Shown here: positions 18,128-26,910 of the stretch, piece after piece
How positions within the stretch are numbered: position 1 is the first letter of the stretch
Layout of the letters: each line of letters starts with the position of its first letter
Assembly (NCBI RefSeq): GCF_026735165.1
Contig: NZ_JAPQES010000002.1
Span: 375,745 to 439,744 of the forward strand
Reading direction: 5' to 3'
DNA length: 64,000 nt
Source: Clostridium ganghwense
GTDB lineage: Bacteria; Bacillota; Clostridia; Clostridiales; Clostridiaceae
Position numbers and translations under genes: made by a program
Notes under the pieces: model-generated
What the model saw: the letters and a program-made list of their open reading frames with translations, nothing else
Database searches by the model: none
Told to the model about the DNA's origin: nothing

Positions 18128-18928
18128 TTATTCATTATCACTTAAACAAGCTTTAGCAAAGTTTTTACCAAAATCATTTACAAATAAAACATCTCCATTA
18201 ATATTAATTTTTAATTCAACTTCAGTATTTATTGCTTTACATTTTTCAAACTGCAGCCTTACAAAATCATGATTCCTAAATAAATCGTAATCGTAACCAA
18301 TAATTGTGTTATCACTATGCGTAAGTAGACCTAATCTACAAAGGTTTTCAACACTTGAAGATAGTAAAAAAGGATTTTCTGTATCCAACAAATCAGGAAT
18401 AAAAATTTTAGGCATTGCATTTATATATACTTTTTCATCAAAACCTATTGTTACACGTGAACATGGTATTTGTCCCATTTTCGAAGCTCTTTGAAACACA
18501 ATTGCATCTAATGGCGACATAGCTTTTATAATATCTACATAAGCTGGATGTGTTAGTATAACAGTATCAACATTCATAGATGTTGACAATAAATTAATAT
18601 ACATCTCTCGCAATTCTTTTGTATCAAATGTATATTTTAAAGCCTCTAAAGTAGGACCAGCTATAGCTAAAGGTGGTTCTATTAGTTTGTGACTTGGTGT
18701 TTTTTCTGTTTTTCTCTTCAAATCTTGCTCAAATTGTTCTAACTTATACTTAAAAGTAATATTTGCTTTTTTAACAGGATATAGTACAACATTATTAAAT
18801 AATCCAACAATCGTTTGTAGTGCTTCACCACCTTCCCTTGTTGCTGATTTCAATCCATCATCATATATATCTTTTGATCGTTCTTTTAAAACTTCTGTTG
18901 CTATCTCAGCTACTTGATTTTGCTCCAT
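18128..18928 (-). CDS. Abi-alpha (DUF4393) family protein
   Basis: A 266-residue soluble protein with the features of the DUF4393/Abi_alpha family (PF14337 by memory): the segments PPLAIAGPTLEALKYTFD, LREMYINLLSTSMN and HPAYVDIIKAMSPLDAIVF (about residues 85-145) are characteristic. The first 80 residues are helical with a possible coiled coil (YKLEQFEQDLKRKTEK). Family members have been linked to abortive infection, though the mechanism is not established. AGGAGGAT... precedes the ATG. It is the outermost minus-strand gene of the island, with an IsR copy 38 bp upstream. Confidence 0.75.
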   Translation of the reverse strand: MEQNQVAEIATEVLKERSKDIYDDGLKSATREGGEALQTIVGLFNNVVLYPVKKANITFKYKLEQFEQDLKRKTEKTPSHKLIEPPLAIAGPTLEALKYTFDTKELREMYINLLSTSMNVDTVILTHPAYVDIIKAMSPLDAIVFQRASKMGQIPCSRVTIGFDEKVYINAMPKIFIPDLLDTENPFLLSSSVENLCRLGLLTHSDNTIIGYDYDLFRNHDFVRLQFEKCKAINTEVELKININGDVLFVNDFGKNFAKACLSDNE

Positions 18929-18966
18929 TTTATCCTCCTATCAATATAATTTAAAATTTATTTATT

Positions 18967-18986
18967 CAACTTCCCATTACACATAT
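18967..18986 (-). repeat. island repeat (IsR), copy 5
   Basis: Minus strand ATATGTGTAATGGGAAGTTG, upstream of the Abi-alpha gene and in opposite orientation to copy 1 at 9027-9046, so the two bracket the defence genes as short imperfect inverted repeats. Confidence 0.55.
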
Positions 18987-19168
18987 TAGTTACGTTATAA
19001 TCTGTTTTTTAAACTTATTTAACTTACTAAGTATATTTCTACCATACGACTTTCATATATAATTTTACCACTTCAATTTACAAATTAAAACATTATATTC
19101 CATATTTTTTATATATCTACAAATGTTTCATTATTCATATATGGCAGGTAGTTATCCCATTCTATTAA

Positions 19169-19576
19169 TATTCCAAATCGAATGTACCCTGGGGTAAATA
19201 CGGAATACATGGAACTATTTTTCCCAACTCTATAGGATGGAATTCTTCTCACGGCTGCATTAGAATGAGAAATAAAGATGTTGCAGAGCTTTACAAAATA
19301 GTTAAACCTGGTACAAAGGTTATTATATGGGGAGGCCCTTATGGAAATTTTGGTTCCTCTCTTAGACCTTTAAGACTTGGTGAAAGAGGTTCAGACGTAT
19401 TTGAACTTCAGAAACTCCTTAAAGATAAAGGTTATTACAAAGCTAACCCTGACGGTATCTATGGAGACTCTTTTAGAAATGCAATTCATAAATTTCAAAA
19501 GGATAATGATATTCCAGTTAGTGATAATATTGGATATGGCTTCTATAAAAAACTAGGAGTAAAACTTGTGGAATAA
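19169..19576 (+). pseudogene. 5'-truncated L,D-transpeptidase with peptidoglycan-binding domain
   Basis: From 19169 the frame reads [13 protein letters not shown], then [16 protein letters not shown], the catalytic His/Cys signature of YkuD-type L,D-transpeptidases, which crosslink peptidoglycan. A PG-binding-1 domain follows ([20 protein letters not shown] ... [16 protein letters not shown]) to a natural stop. Upstream the frame closes at once (TAA at 19166) and there is no start or binding site, so the N-terminal 150 or more residues are lost. The cut lies just outside the defence island and may mark an insertion or deletion boundary. An internal ATG at 19265 would exclude the catalytic cysteine. 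Confidence 0.8.
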
Positions 19577-19619
19577 AAATAAAACTTCTTAAATTCTTTA
19601 ATTCCTTTATTGCTAAAAT

Positions 19620-19650
19620 AAAAAAATCCCACCACAACACTTGTGATGGA
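19620..19650 (-). terminator. hairpin, minus-strand terminator; repeated at 47.9 kb
   Basis: CCACCACAA pairs imperfectly with TTGTGATGG; on the minus strand it is followed by TTTTTTTAT. The stem and the flanking TTTATTGCTAAA recur at 47.86-47.91 kb, so this is a copied terminator. Confidence 0.6.
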
Positions 19651-19739
19651 ATATACTATTTACTTCATACCTTCTTTAATTTTTTAGTAAGTATTATTTT
19701 CCCTAACACTGTCAATAATTCATAACAGGAGGATTTCAT

Positions 19740-20009
19740 ATGTCCGATATTTACGAAACTTTCGGTACTACCGTTAAAAAGTATAGAAAATCAAAAAATT
19801 TCAAAAAAAATCAACTAAAAATAGATTTAGCAACTGAGAATATTCATAATATAGACTTATTAAATAACTATATAACTTTAATTGTAGAAACATTTTTTAA
19901 AAATTTATCAGAATATGAATATAACTCTAAAGCTATTGAAGTCATAGGAAATCATCTTCTATATGAGTTAGATTCATTAAATAAAATAAAAAAATTAGAC
20001 CGCACTTGA
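19740..20009 (+). CDS. small protein of unknown function
   Basis: An 89-residue, Lys/Asn-rich soluble protein, predicted helical. The N-terminus (ETFGTTVKKYRKSKNF) faintly resembles the first helix of XRE-type DNA-binding domains, but the rest does not follow that pattern, so I do not call it a regulator. CAGGAGGATTTCAT gives a strong start and a clear terminator follows, which supports a real gene. Confidence 0.55.
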   Translation: MSDIYETFGTTVKKYRKSKNFKKNQLKIDLATENIHNIDLLNNYITLIVETFFKNLSEYEYNSKAIEVIGNHLLYELDSLNKIKKLDRT

Positions 20010-20055
20010 AAATAATAAAAGTGCTGTGAAAATCAGCATTTTTATTATTTTCAAG
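20005..20055 (+). terminator. strong intrinsic terminator
   Basis: A ~22-bp almost perfect stem (CTTGAAAATAATAAAAGTGC with its complement) around TGAAAAT, ending in a T-rich arm. Its GTGCTG-loop-CAGCA core is also found in the terminator at 54751-54783. Confidence 0.8.
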
Positions 20056-20088
20056 ATTCTAATTTATCTACATCTTTTATGTGGTACT

Positions 20089-20152
20089 CTTTTGCTATTA
20101 CGTCTTAACTATTTCCTTAATTCTTAACCTTTTACCCCGTGATTTAAGAAAA
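20089..20152 (+). repeat. R1 dispersed repeat, copy c
   Basis: CTTTTGCTATTACGTCTTAA, ATTTCCTTAATTCTTAACC and GTGATTTAAGAAAAATATG. Lies 25 bp beyond the stop of the minus-strand gene 20177-20881. Confidence 0.75.
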
Positions 20153-20176
20153 ATATGTATCAATTAAATACTCGTA

Positions 20177-20881
20177 TCATTTGATATTTACTAATATATT
20201 CCGTATCTTATCAGTATAAATCTTATCTAAATGTTTGGTACAGTATTCAAAATTATCCATACTTGATACTTTAGAAATACCCATGTTTACATATTGACTG
20301 TCAAGTTTTTCAATAATGAATCGAGGGTCATCATCATTTTTAGCCCCACCCATTTCAGTTAAATCAATTTTAGTACCATCATTTAATTGTATAATATAAT
20401 AAAAATCACCCTTTGAATGTGTATATTGCTTTTTACCATAAACTCCTGTGTCAATTTTTACAATATCGTTGTATCCATATTCCTTACCTTGTGGTGATAA
20501 AAACGTATAGTTTATTATCTTATTATTGGTTATAACAGTAACATTATAGAGTATGGTGTACATCAGTACTATATTAAGTATTACGAAAGTAAAGAGAAAG
20601 GACATTTTATGCCTTTTGATAAAGCTTTTTTTTGAATTAATAACCCTTAATATAAATGATCTTAAATCCTTGCTAAAAATATAAGCAAATCCAAATATAA
20701 TATACCATTCATAAATAAATACTAACCTTGAAGAAGGCGATTTAAAAATCCACATTATATACTCTTGGGGTAAAAATAACTTTGCTTGAATAGCGCCTAT
20801 CAATACGAAAGATCCTACTGATAATATAATTATACCGATTAGTGAAAGTATCAAAATAATAATTGCTTTTAACTTTTTCAA
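20177..20881 (-). CDS. membrane protein of unknown function
   Basis: A 234-residue protein with three hydrophobic segments (about residues 6-32, 45-68 and 92-118) and a C-terminal polar domain of about 110 residues. That domain contains the strands YNDIVKIDTGVYG and FYYIIQLNDGTKIDL and looks like a small beta-rich domain following a membrane anchor, of the PH-like kind seen in DUF-type membrane proteins. TTG start with GGAG eight bases upstream. Stands alone, R1 repeat after its stop. Function unknown. Confidence 0.6.
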   Translation of the reverse strand: MKKLKAIIILILSLIGIIILSVGSFVLIGAIQAKLFLPQEYIMWIFKSPSSRLVFIYEWYIIFGFAYIFSKDLRSFILRVINSKKSFIKRHKMSFLFTFVILNIVLMYTILYNVTVITNNKIINYTFLSPQGKEYGYNDIVKIDTGVYGKKQYTHSKGDFYYIIQLNDGTKIDLTEMGGAKNDDDPRFIIEKLDSQYVNMGISKVSSMDNFEYCTKHLDKIYTDKIRNILVNIK

Positions 20882-20970
20882 ATTAACAACTCCTGTATTC
20901 TTAACTTGCTCATAAATTTATAACGCCTGTCTAATATAAATAATTTTTACTTAATTAAGTATACACTATT

Positions 20971-21016
20971 ATACGATCATGTTTTAATACATAATTTCTT
21001 TATATAGTGACTTAAC
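20971..21016 (+). repeat. R2 dispersed repeat
   Basis: TTATACGATCATGTTTTAATA and ACATAATTTCTTTATATAGT, 33 bp beyond the stop of the minus-strand gene at 21049-21396. Confidence 0.6.
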
Positions 21017-21048
21017 ACCAACTACCTATTATTTTCCCTTAATGAAAT

Positions 21049-21396
21049 TCATTTCTCATCATCAGTTGGTTTACGAACGTATTGTAACATTCGTTTATCA
21101 CAAGCACCAAAAGTTCTATAGTTTAATCGTGCTTGAACTAAAGTTAAGCCGCCATTTGAGTCGCTTTCTTCATTTTCACTGTTAATAAAAGTGTCAATTT
21201 CCCAAAAACAGACTGGGCAAATGAAACCATCAAACTTATTTCCATCAGTGTCTACTGGAATGGTTAAATAACCACAGCAGGAGCAAGCTTCTTTTTCATA
21301 TATATTTTCCGTTTCTACTGGTTTTATTTCTACAGGTTTTGTTTCACCGTAGTGTGTATAGCTTGCTGTTGGTATATATTTTTTTGCTTTTTTCAT
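21049..21396 (-). CDS. CPCC-type cysteine-rich protein
   Basis: A 115-residue soluble protein with the two CxCC and CxxC clusters of the CPCC family (PF14206 by memory): EACSCCGYLTIP (about residues 31-42) and GFICPVCFWEID (about 53-64), then the conserved LTLVQARLNYRTFGACD segment. The cysteines probably bind zinc. Function unknown; members often lie near toxin-immunity or accessory genes. I use the ATG that follows GGGAG by nine bases. The 32 bases ending at this start codon are identical to those at 34570-34601, in front of an unrelated frame. Confidence 0.8.
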   Translation of the reverse strand: MKKAKKYIPTASYTHYGETKPVEIKPVETENIYEKEACSCCGYLTIPVDTDGNKFDGFICPVCFWEIDTFINSENEESDSNGGLTLVQARLNYRTFGACDKRMLQYVRKPTDDEK

Positions 21397-21484
21397 CTCA
21401 TCATCTCCCATACAGGTTATATAAAGCGTCATATATATATATTTCTTTGTGTGTTTTTTCCAGCCTGTCAAGATCATTTTCAAC

Positions 21485-21531
21485 GTAAGCGGTTAATAAC
21501 TAGTCACCTTGACAAGCTATTAACCGCTTAC
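21485..21531 (+). repeat. 47-bp direct repeat, left copy
   Basis: Identical to 26911-26957. It has 14-bp inverted ends (GTAAGCGGTTAATA and its complement) around ACTAGTCACCTTGACAAGC. In this copy the dyad extends by two more bases on each side (AC and GT). The two copies bracket the GC-richer sensor-transporter module. Confidence 0.9.
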
Positions 21532-21634
21532 GTATTTTCAATGTCTAAATCGCCTTTCGGGGCGATTGCGAATCACTTGAACCCAATCACGCAGATGTTT
21601 TTTTATTTTATATCAAGTCAATATCAGTTTTGAA

Positions 21635-24217
21635 TCAAGACATATCATCTCGAAGCGCGTCAATGATATTTTCTTTTTTTATCTTGCTGATTGCATACAG
21701 CATTGTAATGAACACCACAAGGAACACGCTGAACACGCTGATTCCGATACTGCCCCACGGCAACACAAAATCGATATCGTCCGCACCGCCGCTGACCATC
21801 CCTTTGTAAATCAGCCAAGAAGAAATTATCGCTATGGGAAGCCCGAAGAGCAACGCCTTCATACCATAAAAGGCACACTCAAAATTCATCATCTTTTGGA
21901 AATCGCGTTCAGACATTCCCACAGAGCGGAGCATGGCAAGCTCTCGTCTGCGCAGTTTGATATTCGTGGAAATCGTATTGAACACATTGGCAACCGCAAT
22001 CAGCGAAATCATAATGATAAAAGTATAAGCAAACACGTTGGCAATGAATATCATATTGCGGTTATCATCAAGCATTTTATACATATTGTACAGCTTGTAG
22101 TTGGCTGTAATCCCCTCAGCTTGAATCATCGTTTTCATTTTAGCCACCGACTGTGTGGGATTCTTTGACCTAAAGGTCAAGCCCTTAATAGCCACACGGG
22201 TATCGGGGGTTTCAAACTTCTCTTTGAGCGAATAAGGGACCATCACCCTAAAAAAGAACGGATTCTTCGCCCCGGAATTTCCTAGGATCGGGAGTGTATC
22301 AGGTGGCACGGTCTCGACAAGCTTAATCCTTACGTTTCGCCCCTGTTCCATCTTCGGTTTACCATTTATTTGAGGAGCGATGGTAAAATTCATGGAAGAA
22401 CTCTTAAACATATTAACAAATTGGTCAGACTCCTCTCCCTGATTGCTGTGGCCTTTCATTTTGGCAACAGCAATCATTTTCGTATTTTTACCGGTATATT
22501 CCTCTGGGGGCAAGCCCATGTTTTTGATAATATTCAGATAGGCGCTGTCATCAAGAAACTGGATTTCCACTGGAAGATTAACTGTTTCGTCCGGCGAATG
22601 TGAACCCGCGTATTCCCAGTAATAGTTTGAAAGCTCCCTTGCTTTGGCAGCACATGAATACCTCATAAGTCCTTGATAGGAGCTTTCGTAAACACCGTCG
22701 GTTGTTTTTAGTTTATCGTAAAGTTGCAACATTTTACTATCTTCCATGTCCTGTGTTACAAAACCGATGTCATAAGTAGTATGTACTGCGGCCTGCTCCG
22801 ACCTCTGTTTCAAACACGTTACAAAAGCACTGGTCGATATAAACAGCACTATGCTTAAAACAAGTGATAACACAATGCTGCGATAGCGTTTCTTGTTTCT
22901 TTTAAAATTCTTTAGAGCAAGGGTTCCCTCCAAACCGTAAATACGCTGCGCAAATTTTGACATTTTTACAGCCTTGGCTTCAACTTTGACCTCGTTTGTT
23001 TGGCGAATACATTCCATCACAGGAGTGCTTGCGGCCTTCCTTGCTGGAATATAGGCCGAAATTAAAATAGTAACCATGCTGACCACAGCCGCGATGACAA
23101 TCGCCGGGGCAGATACCGTTAAGGTTAAAGGTACGGTGTCGTATAGAATGCTCCCAAAATTTTTGGCTACAACGGAAAGCACAAGCCCAATGCTGCATAT
23201 GCCAACGATAACGCCAATCGGTATGCCGACCGCACTGATACAAAGCCCCTCAAACAATACGGAATTTCGCAACTGTTTTTCCGTAGCTCCCACCGACGAT
23301 AGAATCCCGAATTGGTGTGTGCGTTCATTCAGTGAAATATTAAATGCGTTATAAATCAAAAAAATGGAGCCTATCATGATAATGACCACTACAATGCCGC
23401 CAACCGAGTACAGAAGCGTATTGAATATATTATCATCGGAAAGGCCCATGAAGCGTAGAACATTATCGTTGAAGGCGTAAGTATAGTTTTTAGCTGTGCT
23501 GCTTGCGTAAGCGTGAACACCACGGGGGTTTTTAAGACTAATAAATAGACTAAAGTTGTCCCCTTTGTATTGTGAATCTGCTTTTGTTATCAAGGTATAT
23601 CCAGGTGCGGAAGATTTCTCAAAACTTGGTCTTTGGCAGATACCGACAATTGTGTAAGTTTTCTTATCTTGTGGCACAAGAGTTTCGCCTCCGGAAGTGT
23701 AAGTATCCTGTTGACCGAGATTCTTGTTGCCATTCATACGTCTTCCCACAGCAAGTGAAATGGTGTCGCCCACCGAGAGTTTGACGCCACCTTTTGCTGC
23801 TATGCTCCCCGAAACAACAATCTCCCTACTGTTTTTCGGCAATCTACCTAAAATCAGGTTTATGGGCAAGGTATCAAAGGCTTTCTTGCTAAATCCGGCT
23901 ATAAAAAGATACGGTTTTTTGGGGTTTTTCCCTCCCTCAAGTTTTCCGTAGCCGATATTTTCAAATGCCACGGCATTAGCGACTCCCTCATCGTGGGTTC
24001 GTTCCTGCACGAAAGAAGAAGGTACATCCAAAAATTCAACGTGCCAATTGCCGTATTTTTGGGCCGCACCATTTGCCATATAGTTCAGTAGGGAAATTCC
24101 AAAGGTAGCCACTGCTGTAATCATGGCAGCAGACAAAATAACTCCGATAATCGTTACAAGGGTTCGTGTGCGGTTCTTTTTCAGTCCTTGCAGAGCGACT
24201 TTGTTAAAAACGTTCAT
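21635..24217 (-). CDS. FtsX-like ABC transporter permease
   Basis: An 860-residue permease with two FtsX-type units: a first helix at residues 17-38, a large extracytoplasmic domain, then three helices (about 275-300, 325-350, 370-395); and again a helix near 445-465, a second extracellular domain and three helices near 740-850. The segments ILSSVGATEKQLRNSV and LAMLRSVGMSERDFQ are typical of MacB/BceB-like permeases that remove or sense antimicrobial peptides. TAATG links it to the ATPase gene (one-base overlap). Codon usage is clearly GC-richer than the neighbours, a sign of transfer. Confidence 0.85.
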   Translation of the reverse strand: MNVFNKVALQGLKKNRTRTLVTIIGVILSAAMITAVATFGISLLNYMANGAAQKYGNWHVEFLDVPSSFVQERTHDEGVANAVAFENIGYGKLEGGKNPKKPYLFIAGFSKKAFDTLPINLILGRLPKNSREIVVSGSIAAKGGVKLSVGDTISLAVGRRMNGNKNLGQQDTYTSGGETLVPQDKKTYTIVGICQRPSFEKSSAPGYTLITKADSQYKGDNFSLFISLKNPRGVHAYASSTAKNYTYAFNDNVLRFMGLSDDNIFNTLLYSVGGIVVVIIMIGSIFLIYNAFNISLNERTHQFGILSSVGATEKQLRNSVLFEGLCISAVGIPIGVIVGICSIGLVLSVVAKNFGSILYDTVPLTLTVSAPAIVIAAVVSMVTILISAYIPARKAASTPVMECIRQTNEVKVEAKAVKMSKFAQRIYGLEGTLALKNFKRNKKRYRSIVLSLVLSIVLFISTSAFVTCLKQRSEQAAVHTTYDIGFVTQDMEDSKMLQLYDKLKTTDGVYESSYQGLMRYSCAAKARELSNYYWEYAGSHSPDETVNLPVEIQFLDDSAYLNIIKNMGLPPEEYTGKNTKMIAVAKMKGHSNQGEESDQFVNMFKSSSMNFTIAPQINGKPKMEQGRNVRIKLVETVPPDTLPILGNSGAKNPFFFRVMVPYSLKEKFETPDTRVAIKGLTFRSKNPTQSVAKMKTMIQAEGITANYKLYNMYKMLDDNRNMIFIANVFAYTFIIMISLIAVANVFNTISTNIKLRRRELAMLRSVGMSERDFQKMMNFECAFYGMKALLFGLPIAIISSWLIYKGMVSGGADDIDFVLPWGSIGISVFSVFLVVFITMLYAISKIKKENIIDALRDDMS

Positions 24218-24903
24218 TACTGTGTCACCTGCCTCTCATCTCGAACTACTTTACCGTCTGCTATACCGATAATACGGTCTGCCTGCAGGGCGATATTTTC
24301 ATCATGTGTAACAATGATAAGGGTCTGATGATATTTCTTATGGCTTTCTTTCAGTAGACGGATGATCTCCTTTCCATTGCGGCTGTCCAAACTGCCAGTT
24401 GGTTCATCGGCCAGCATGACCGCCGGTGCGTTCATCAAAGCGCGACCGATTGCAATACGTTGTTGCTGGCCCCCGGAAAGCTGATTCGGCAAATGAGTTT
24501 TACGATCTTTTAGTCCAAGTAATTCCAATAAATCATTTAGTCTTTCCTCGTTGACCTTTCGTTTGTCCATCAGAATGGGCAAGGTGATATTTTCTATTAC
24601 ATTCAAAGTAGGAATCAGGTTATGAAACTGGTAAATCAGTCCCACCTGACGCCTGCGAAAAATGGCAAGTTTTTCATTGCTTTGGGCATATATATCCTGC
24701 CCGTCCAAATATACCTTTCCGCTTGTTGGAACATCTACACCGGCGATGGCGTGAAGCAATGTGGATTTACCGGAGCCAGAGGAACCAATGATTGCGGTAA
24801 ACTCTCCCTTTTCGATTGTAAGCGAAACATGGTCAAGTGCAGTAACTTGGTTTTCGCTCTTACCGTAGACTTTGCATAAATCTTCAATTTTTAAAAACTC
24901 CAT
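24217..24903 (-). CDS. ABC transporter ATP-binding protein, MacB/LolD type
   Basis: A 228-residue ATPase with Walker [17 protein letters not shown] (about 38-53), the Q-loop in IYQFHNLIP, signature [15 protein letters not shown] (about 141-155), Walker [13 protein letters not shown] (about 159-170) and the H-loop TLIIVTHDE. It belongs to the family that powers FtsX-type permeases and forms the transporter with the 860-residue protein downstream. GGAGGCTCACATA precedes the ATG. The 80-bp gap upstream (24904-24985) has TGAAAG/TGAAAC-type repeats that could be response-regulator sites. Confidence 0.9.
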   Translation of the reverse strand: MEFLKIEDLCKVYGKSENQVTALDHVSLTIEKGEFTAIIGSSGSGKSTLLHAIAGVDVPTSGKVYLDGQDIYAQSNEKLAIFRRRQVGLIYQFHNLIPTLNVIENITLPILMDKRKVNEERLNDLLELLGLKDRKTHLPNQLSGGQQQRIAIGRALMNAPAVMLADEPTGSLDSRNGKEIIRLLKESHKKYHQTLIIVTHDENIALQADRIIGIADGKVVRDERQVTQ

Positions 24904-24985
24904 TATGTGAGCCTCCTTTTTTATGTTTTACCCATATAATAGAACTTTCACCTTACGTTTCAGTGACTTTCAGGTGAGAGATTTG

Positions 24986-25975
24986 TCACTTTTGAAAACG
25001 AATGGAAAATATGGCGCCGCCCTGCAGGTGATTTTTGGGGGTAATGGTCCCTCCCTGTCGTGTTATAATCATCTTGCAAAGAGCCAAGCCGATCCCGTAT
25101 CCTGTGGCACTTGCGTTTTTCCCACGATAGAACCTGTTGAACAGACAGGGCAAATCTTCTTTTTTAAAGCCTGCACCGCTGTCGTGGATGGTAATCTGGG
25201 TAAACAGGGGGTTGTCCTCACAAATAATATCAAGATTCCCATTATTTCCTGCGCTTTCCATACAGTTTTTGATGACATTTTGAATTGCTTCTGAAAGCCA
25301 GCCTAAATCTCCCAAAATCTTTATCCCTTTTGGCACGTCCATTTGTAAAGTAATATTGTGCAGTTCCATTGGAATCAGAAGCGGGTGAAGTGCGGCATTT
25401 ATCAAGTGGTTCACATCGATTTGTTCTCTTTTAAAAGCCACAATGCCCGCGTCCAAACGGGATAATTTCAAAAGGGAAGTAATCAGCCAATCCATCCGTA
25501 CAAGCAATTCCTCCGTTTCCCTTAGTAAATTTTTACGCTCATTTTCATCAGGGTTATTTGCTAACAATGATAGAATGAGGTTCACTGATGTGAGCGGGGT
25601 TCGGAGTTGGTGAGCTATGTCAGCCAGCGAATCGGCAAGATGCTCCTTTTCTTTTTTTAGGGCGTCGTTTTGCTCCCGAATACGCAGCATCATTTTTGTT
25701 ATCTCGCTGTGCAGAATGGAAAGTTCGCCCTCCTCAGATTCACCAATATACAGATGATCAGCATTATGAAGCACAAGATCGATTTGATTTGAAATCCGAG
25801 CAATGCTTTTGTATCGGGCTTTGGTAAACGCGAAAAACGTTGTGCCAAAGGCGATAGCAGAAGCAATTGCAAGGATTCCCGCAGCCGTATTTATTGCAAA
25901 TCCCAGCATTACAGCAGCTGCGGCCATTAAGAAGAACAAAATGGCAAATTGTCGAAACTCTCTATTCCTAAGCAT
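24986..25975 (-). CDS. sensor histidine kinase of the transporter module
   Basis: A 329-residue kinase. Two close membrane helices (about residues 8-27 and 30-50) with almost no extracellular loop, so it is an intramembrane-sensing type as found next to bacitracin-type transporters. HisKA box SLADIAHQLRTPLTSVN with the phospho-His, N box IQNVIKNCMESAG, G boxes HDSGAGFKKEDL and GYGIGLALCK. Its ATG overlaps the stop of the response regulator (ATGCTTAG). It probably receives its signal through the neighbouring permease. Confidence 0.9.
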   Translation of the reverse strand: MLRNREFRQFAILFFLMAAAAVMLGFAINTAAGILAIASAIAFGTTFFAFTKARYKSIARISNQIDLVLHNADHLYIGESEEGELSILHSEITKMMLRIREQNDALKKEKEHLADSLADIAHQLRTPLTSVNLILSLLANNPDENERKNLLRETEELLVRMDWLITSLLKLSRLDAGIVAFKREQIDVNHLINAALHPLLIPMELHNITLQMDVPKGIKILGDLGWLSEAIQNVIKNCMESAGNNGNLDIICEDNPLFTQITIHDSGAGFKKEDLPCLFNRFYRGKNASATGYGIGLALCKMIITRQGGTITPKNHLQGGAIFSIRFQK

Positions 25976-26648
25976 ACTCGTTCCCCAATCTATACCCTGT
26001 CCCACGAACAGTTAGAATAATTTGTGGTCTTGCTGGGTCTTTTTCTATCTTCTTTCGTAAGCGTTTGATGTACACGGTTAGTGTATTGTCATTGACAAAC
26101 TCGCCTGCAGCGTCCCATAATTCGTCAAGTAGCTTGCCCCTCGTGATAATATTTTTGGGGTTGTTAATAAACACCAGCAACAAGCGGTATTCTAATGCTG
26201 AAAGAAAAATCTCGCTTCCGTTTTTTTTCACAACGCCGCTTGTCATATCCACATGAAGCCCAGAAATTTCAAAACCCGACCCGGAACGCCCGCTTTTTCG
26301 CAGGGCAGTTCCAATTCGCGCAATCAATTCACGGGGACGAAAAGGCTTGGTGATATAGTCGTCTGCGCCCATGTTCAGCCCGGTAACAACACTCCCCTCA
26401 TCGTCGTAAGCTGTTAGAAAGATAACGGGAATATCTTGCGCTTCTTTGATTTCCGTGCAAACTGTAAAGCCATTTCCGTCAGGCAAAGAAATATCAATCA
26501 ACGCCAAGTCAAATTTATTCCCGGCAAGTGCGGCAAGGGCTTCACTCCGCGTAGGGGCGTGAGTGACTGTAAATCCCTCCGAGCGGAGCAAAAGCACAAG
26601 ATTTCTGGCGATTGCCTTATCGTCCTCAACCAAAAATATCCGTTTCAT
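25968..26648 (-). CDS. OmpR-family response regulator
   Basis: A 226-residue two-domain regulator: receiver with acidic pocket VEDD (8-10), phospho-acceptor D52 in ALIDISLPDG, T79 and K101 in YITKPF; winged-helix output domain from about 130, ending RGTGYRLGNEYA. It pairs with the overlapping kinase and should switch on the ABC genes. Its ATG overlaps the stop of the small HTH gene by four bases, so all five genes look like one operon with a possible second promoter before the ATPase. Confidence 0.9.
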   Translation of the reverse strand: MKRIFLVEDDKAIARNLVLLLRSEGFTVTHAPTRSEALAALAGNKFDLALIDISLPDGNGFTVCTEIKEAQDIPVIFLTAYDDEGSVVTGLNMGADDYITKPFRPRELIARIGTALRKSGRSGSGFEISGLHVDMTSGVVKKNGSEIFLSALEYRLLLVFINNPKNIITRGKLLDELWDAAGEFVNDNTLTVYIKRLRKKIEKDPARPQIILTVRGTGYRLGNEYA

Positions 26649-26839
26649 TTATTTTCACCATCCTTTACTTTACTACTCCTATATCGTCCGTCAGCCGGTT
26701 TTTCAGCGTTAACCGAAACAAGCCATGTATTTCCCCTTTTTTTAGCTCCCTTAATCCGTCCGGCAGAGCAATGGTACACTACCATTCTGTCTGTGATTCC
26801 CCAATTTTTCGCTGCTTCTTTTGTCGTTATATAATCCAT
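26645..26839 (-). CDS. small MerR/excisionase-like HTH protein
   Basis: A 64-residue protein: DYITTKEAAKNWGITDRMVVY is a helix-turn-helix of the excisionase/MerR-like group, followed by CSAGRIKGAKKRGNTWLVS, the usual wing (cf. GRIPGA...W.IP). GGAGGGATTGAGC precedes the ATG. It is the first gene of the transporter operon. Proteins like this are frequent in clostridial mobile modules and may regulate the operon, or be a relic of an excision function. Confidence 0.75.
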   Translation of the reverse strand: MDYITTKEAAKNWGITDRMVVYHCSAGRIKGAKKRGNTWLVSVNAEKPADGRYRSSKVKDGENK

Positions 26840-26910
26840 GCTCAATCCCTCCAATGCTCTTAATATATTTCTTTTATCCAAAATATACAACTAATTATTA
26901 TGACTTATTT

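Noticed and set aside
22980-23951. several open frames on both strands inside the permease gene
   Set aside because: They follow from the higher GC of this gene; the main frame has clear FtsX features and the others have none.
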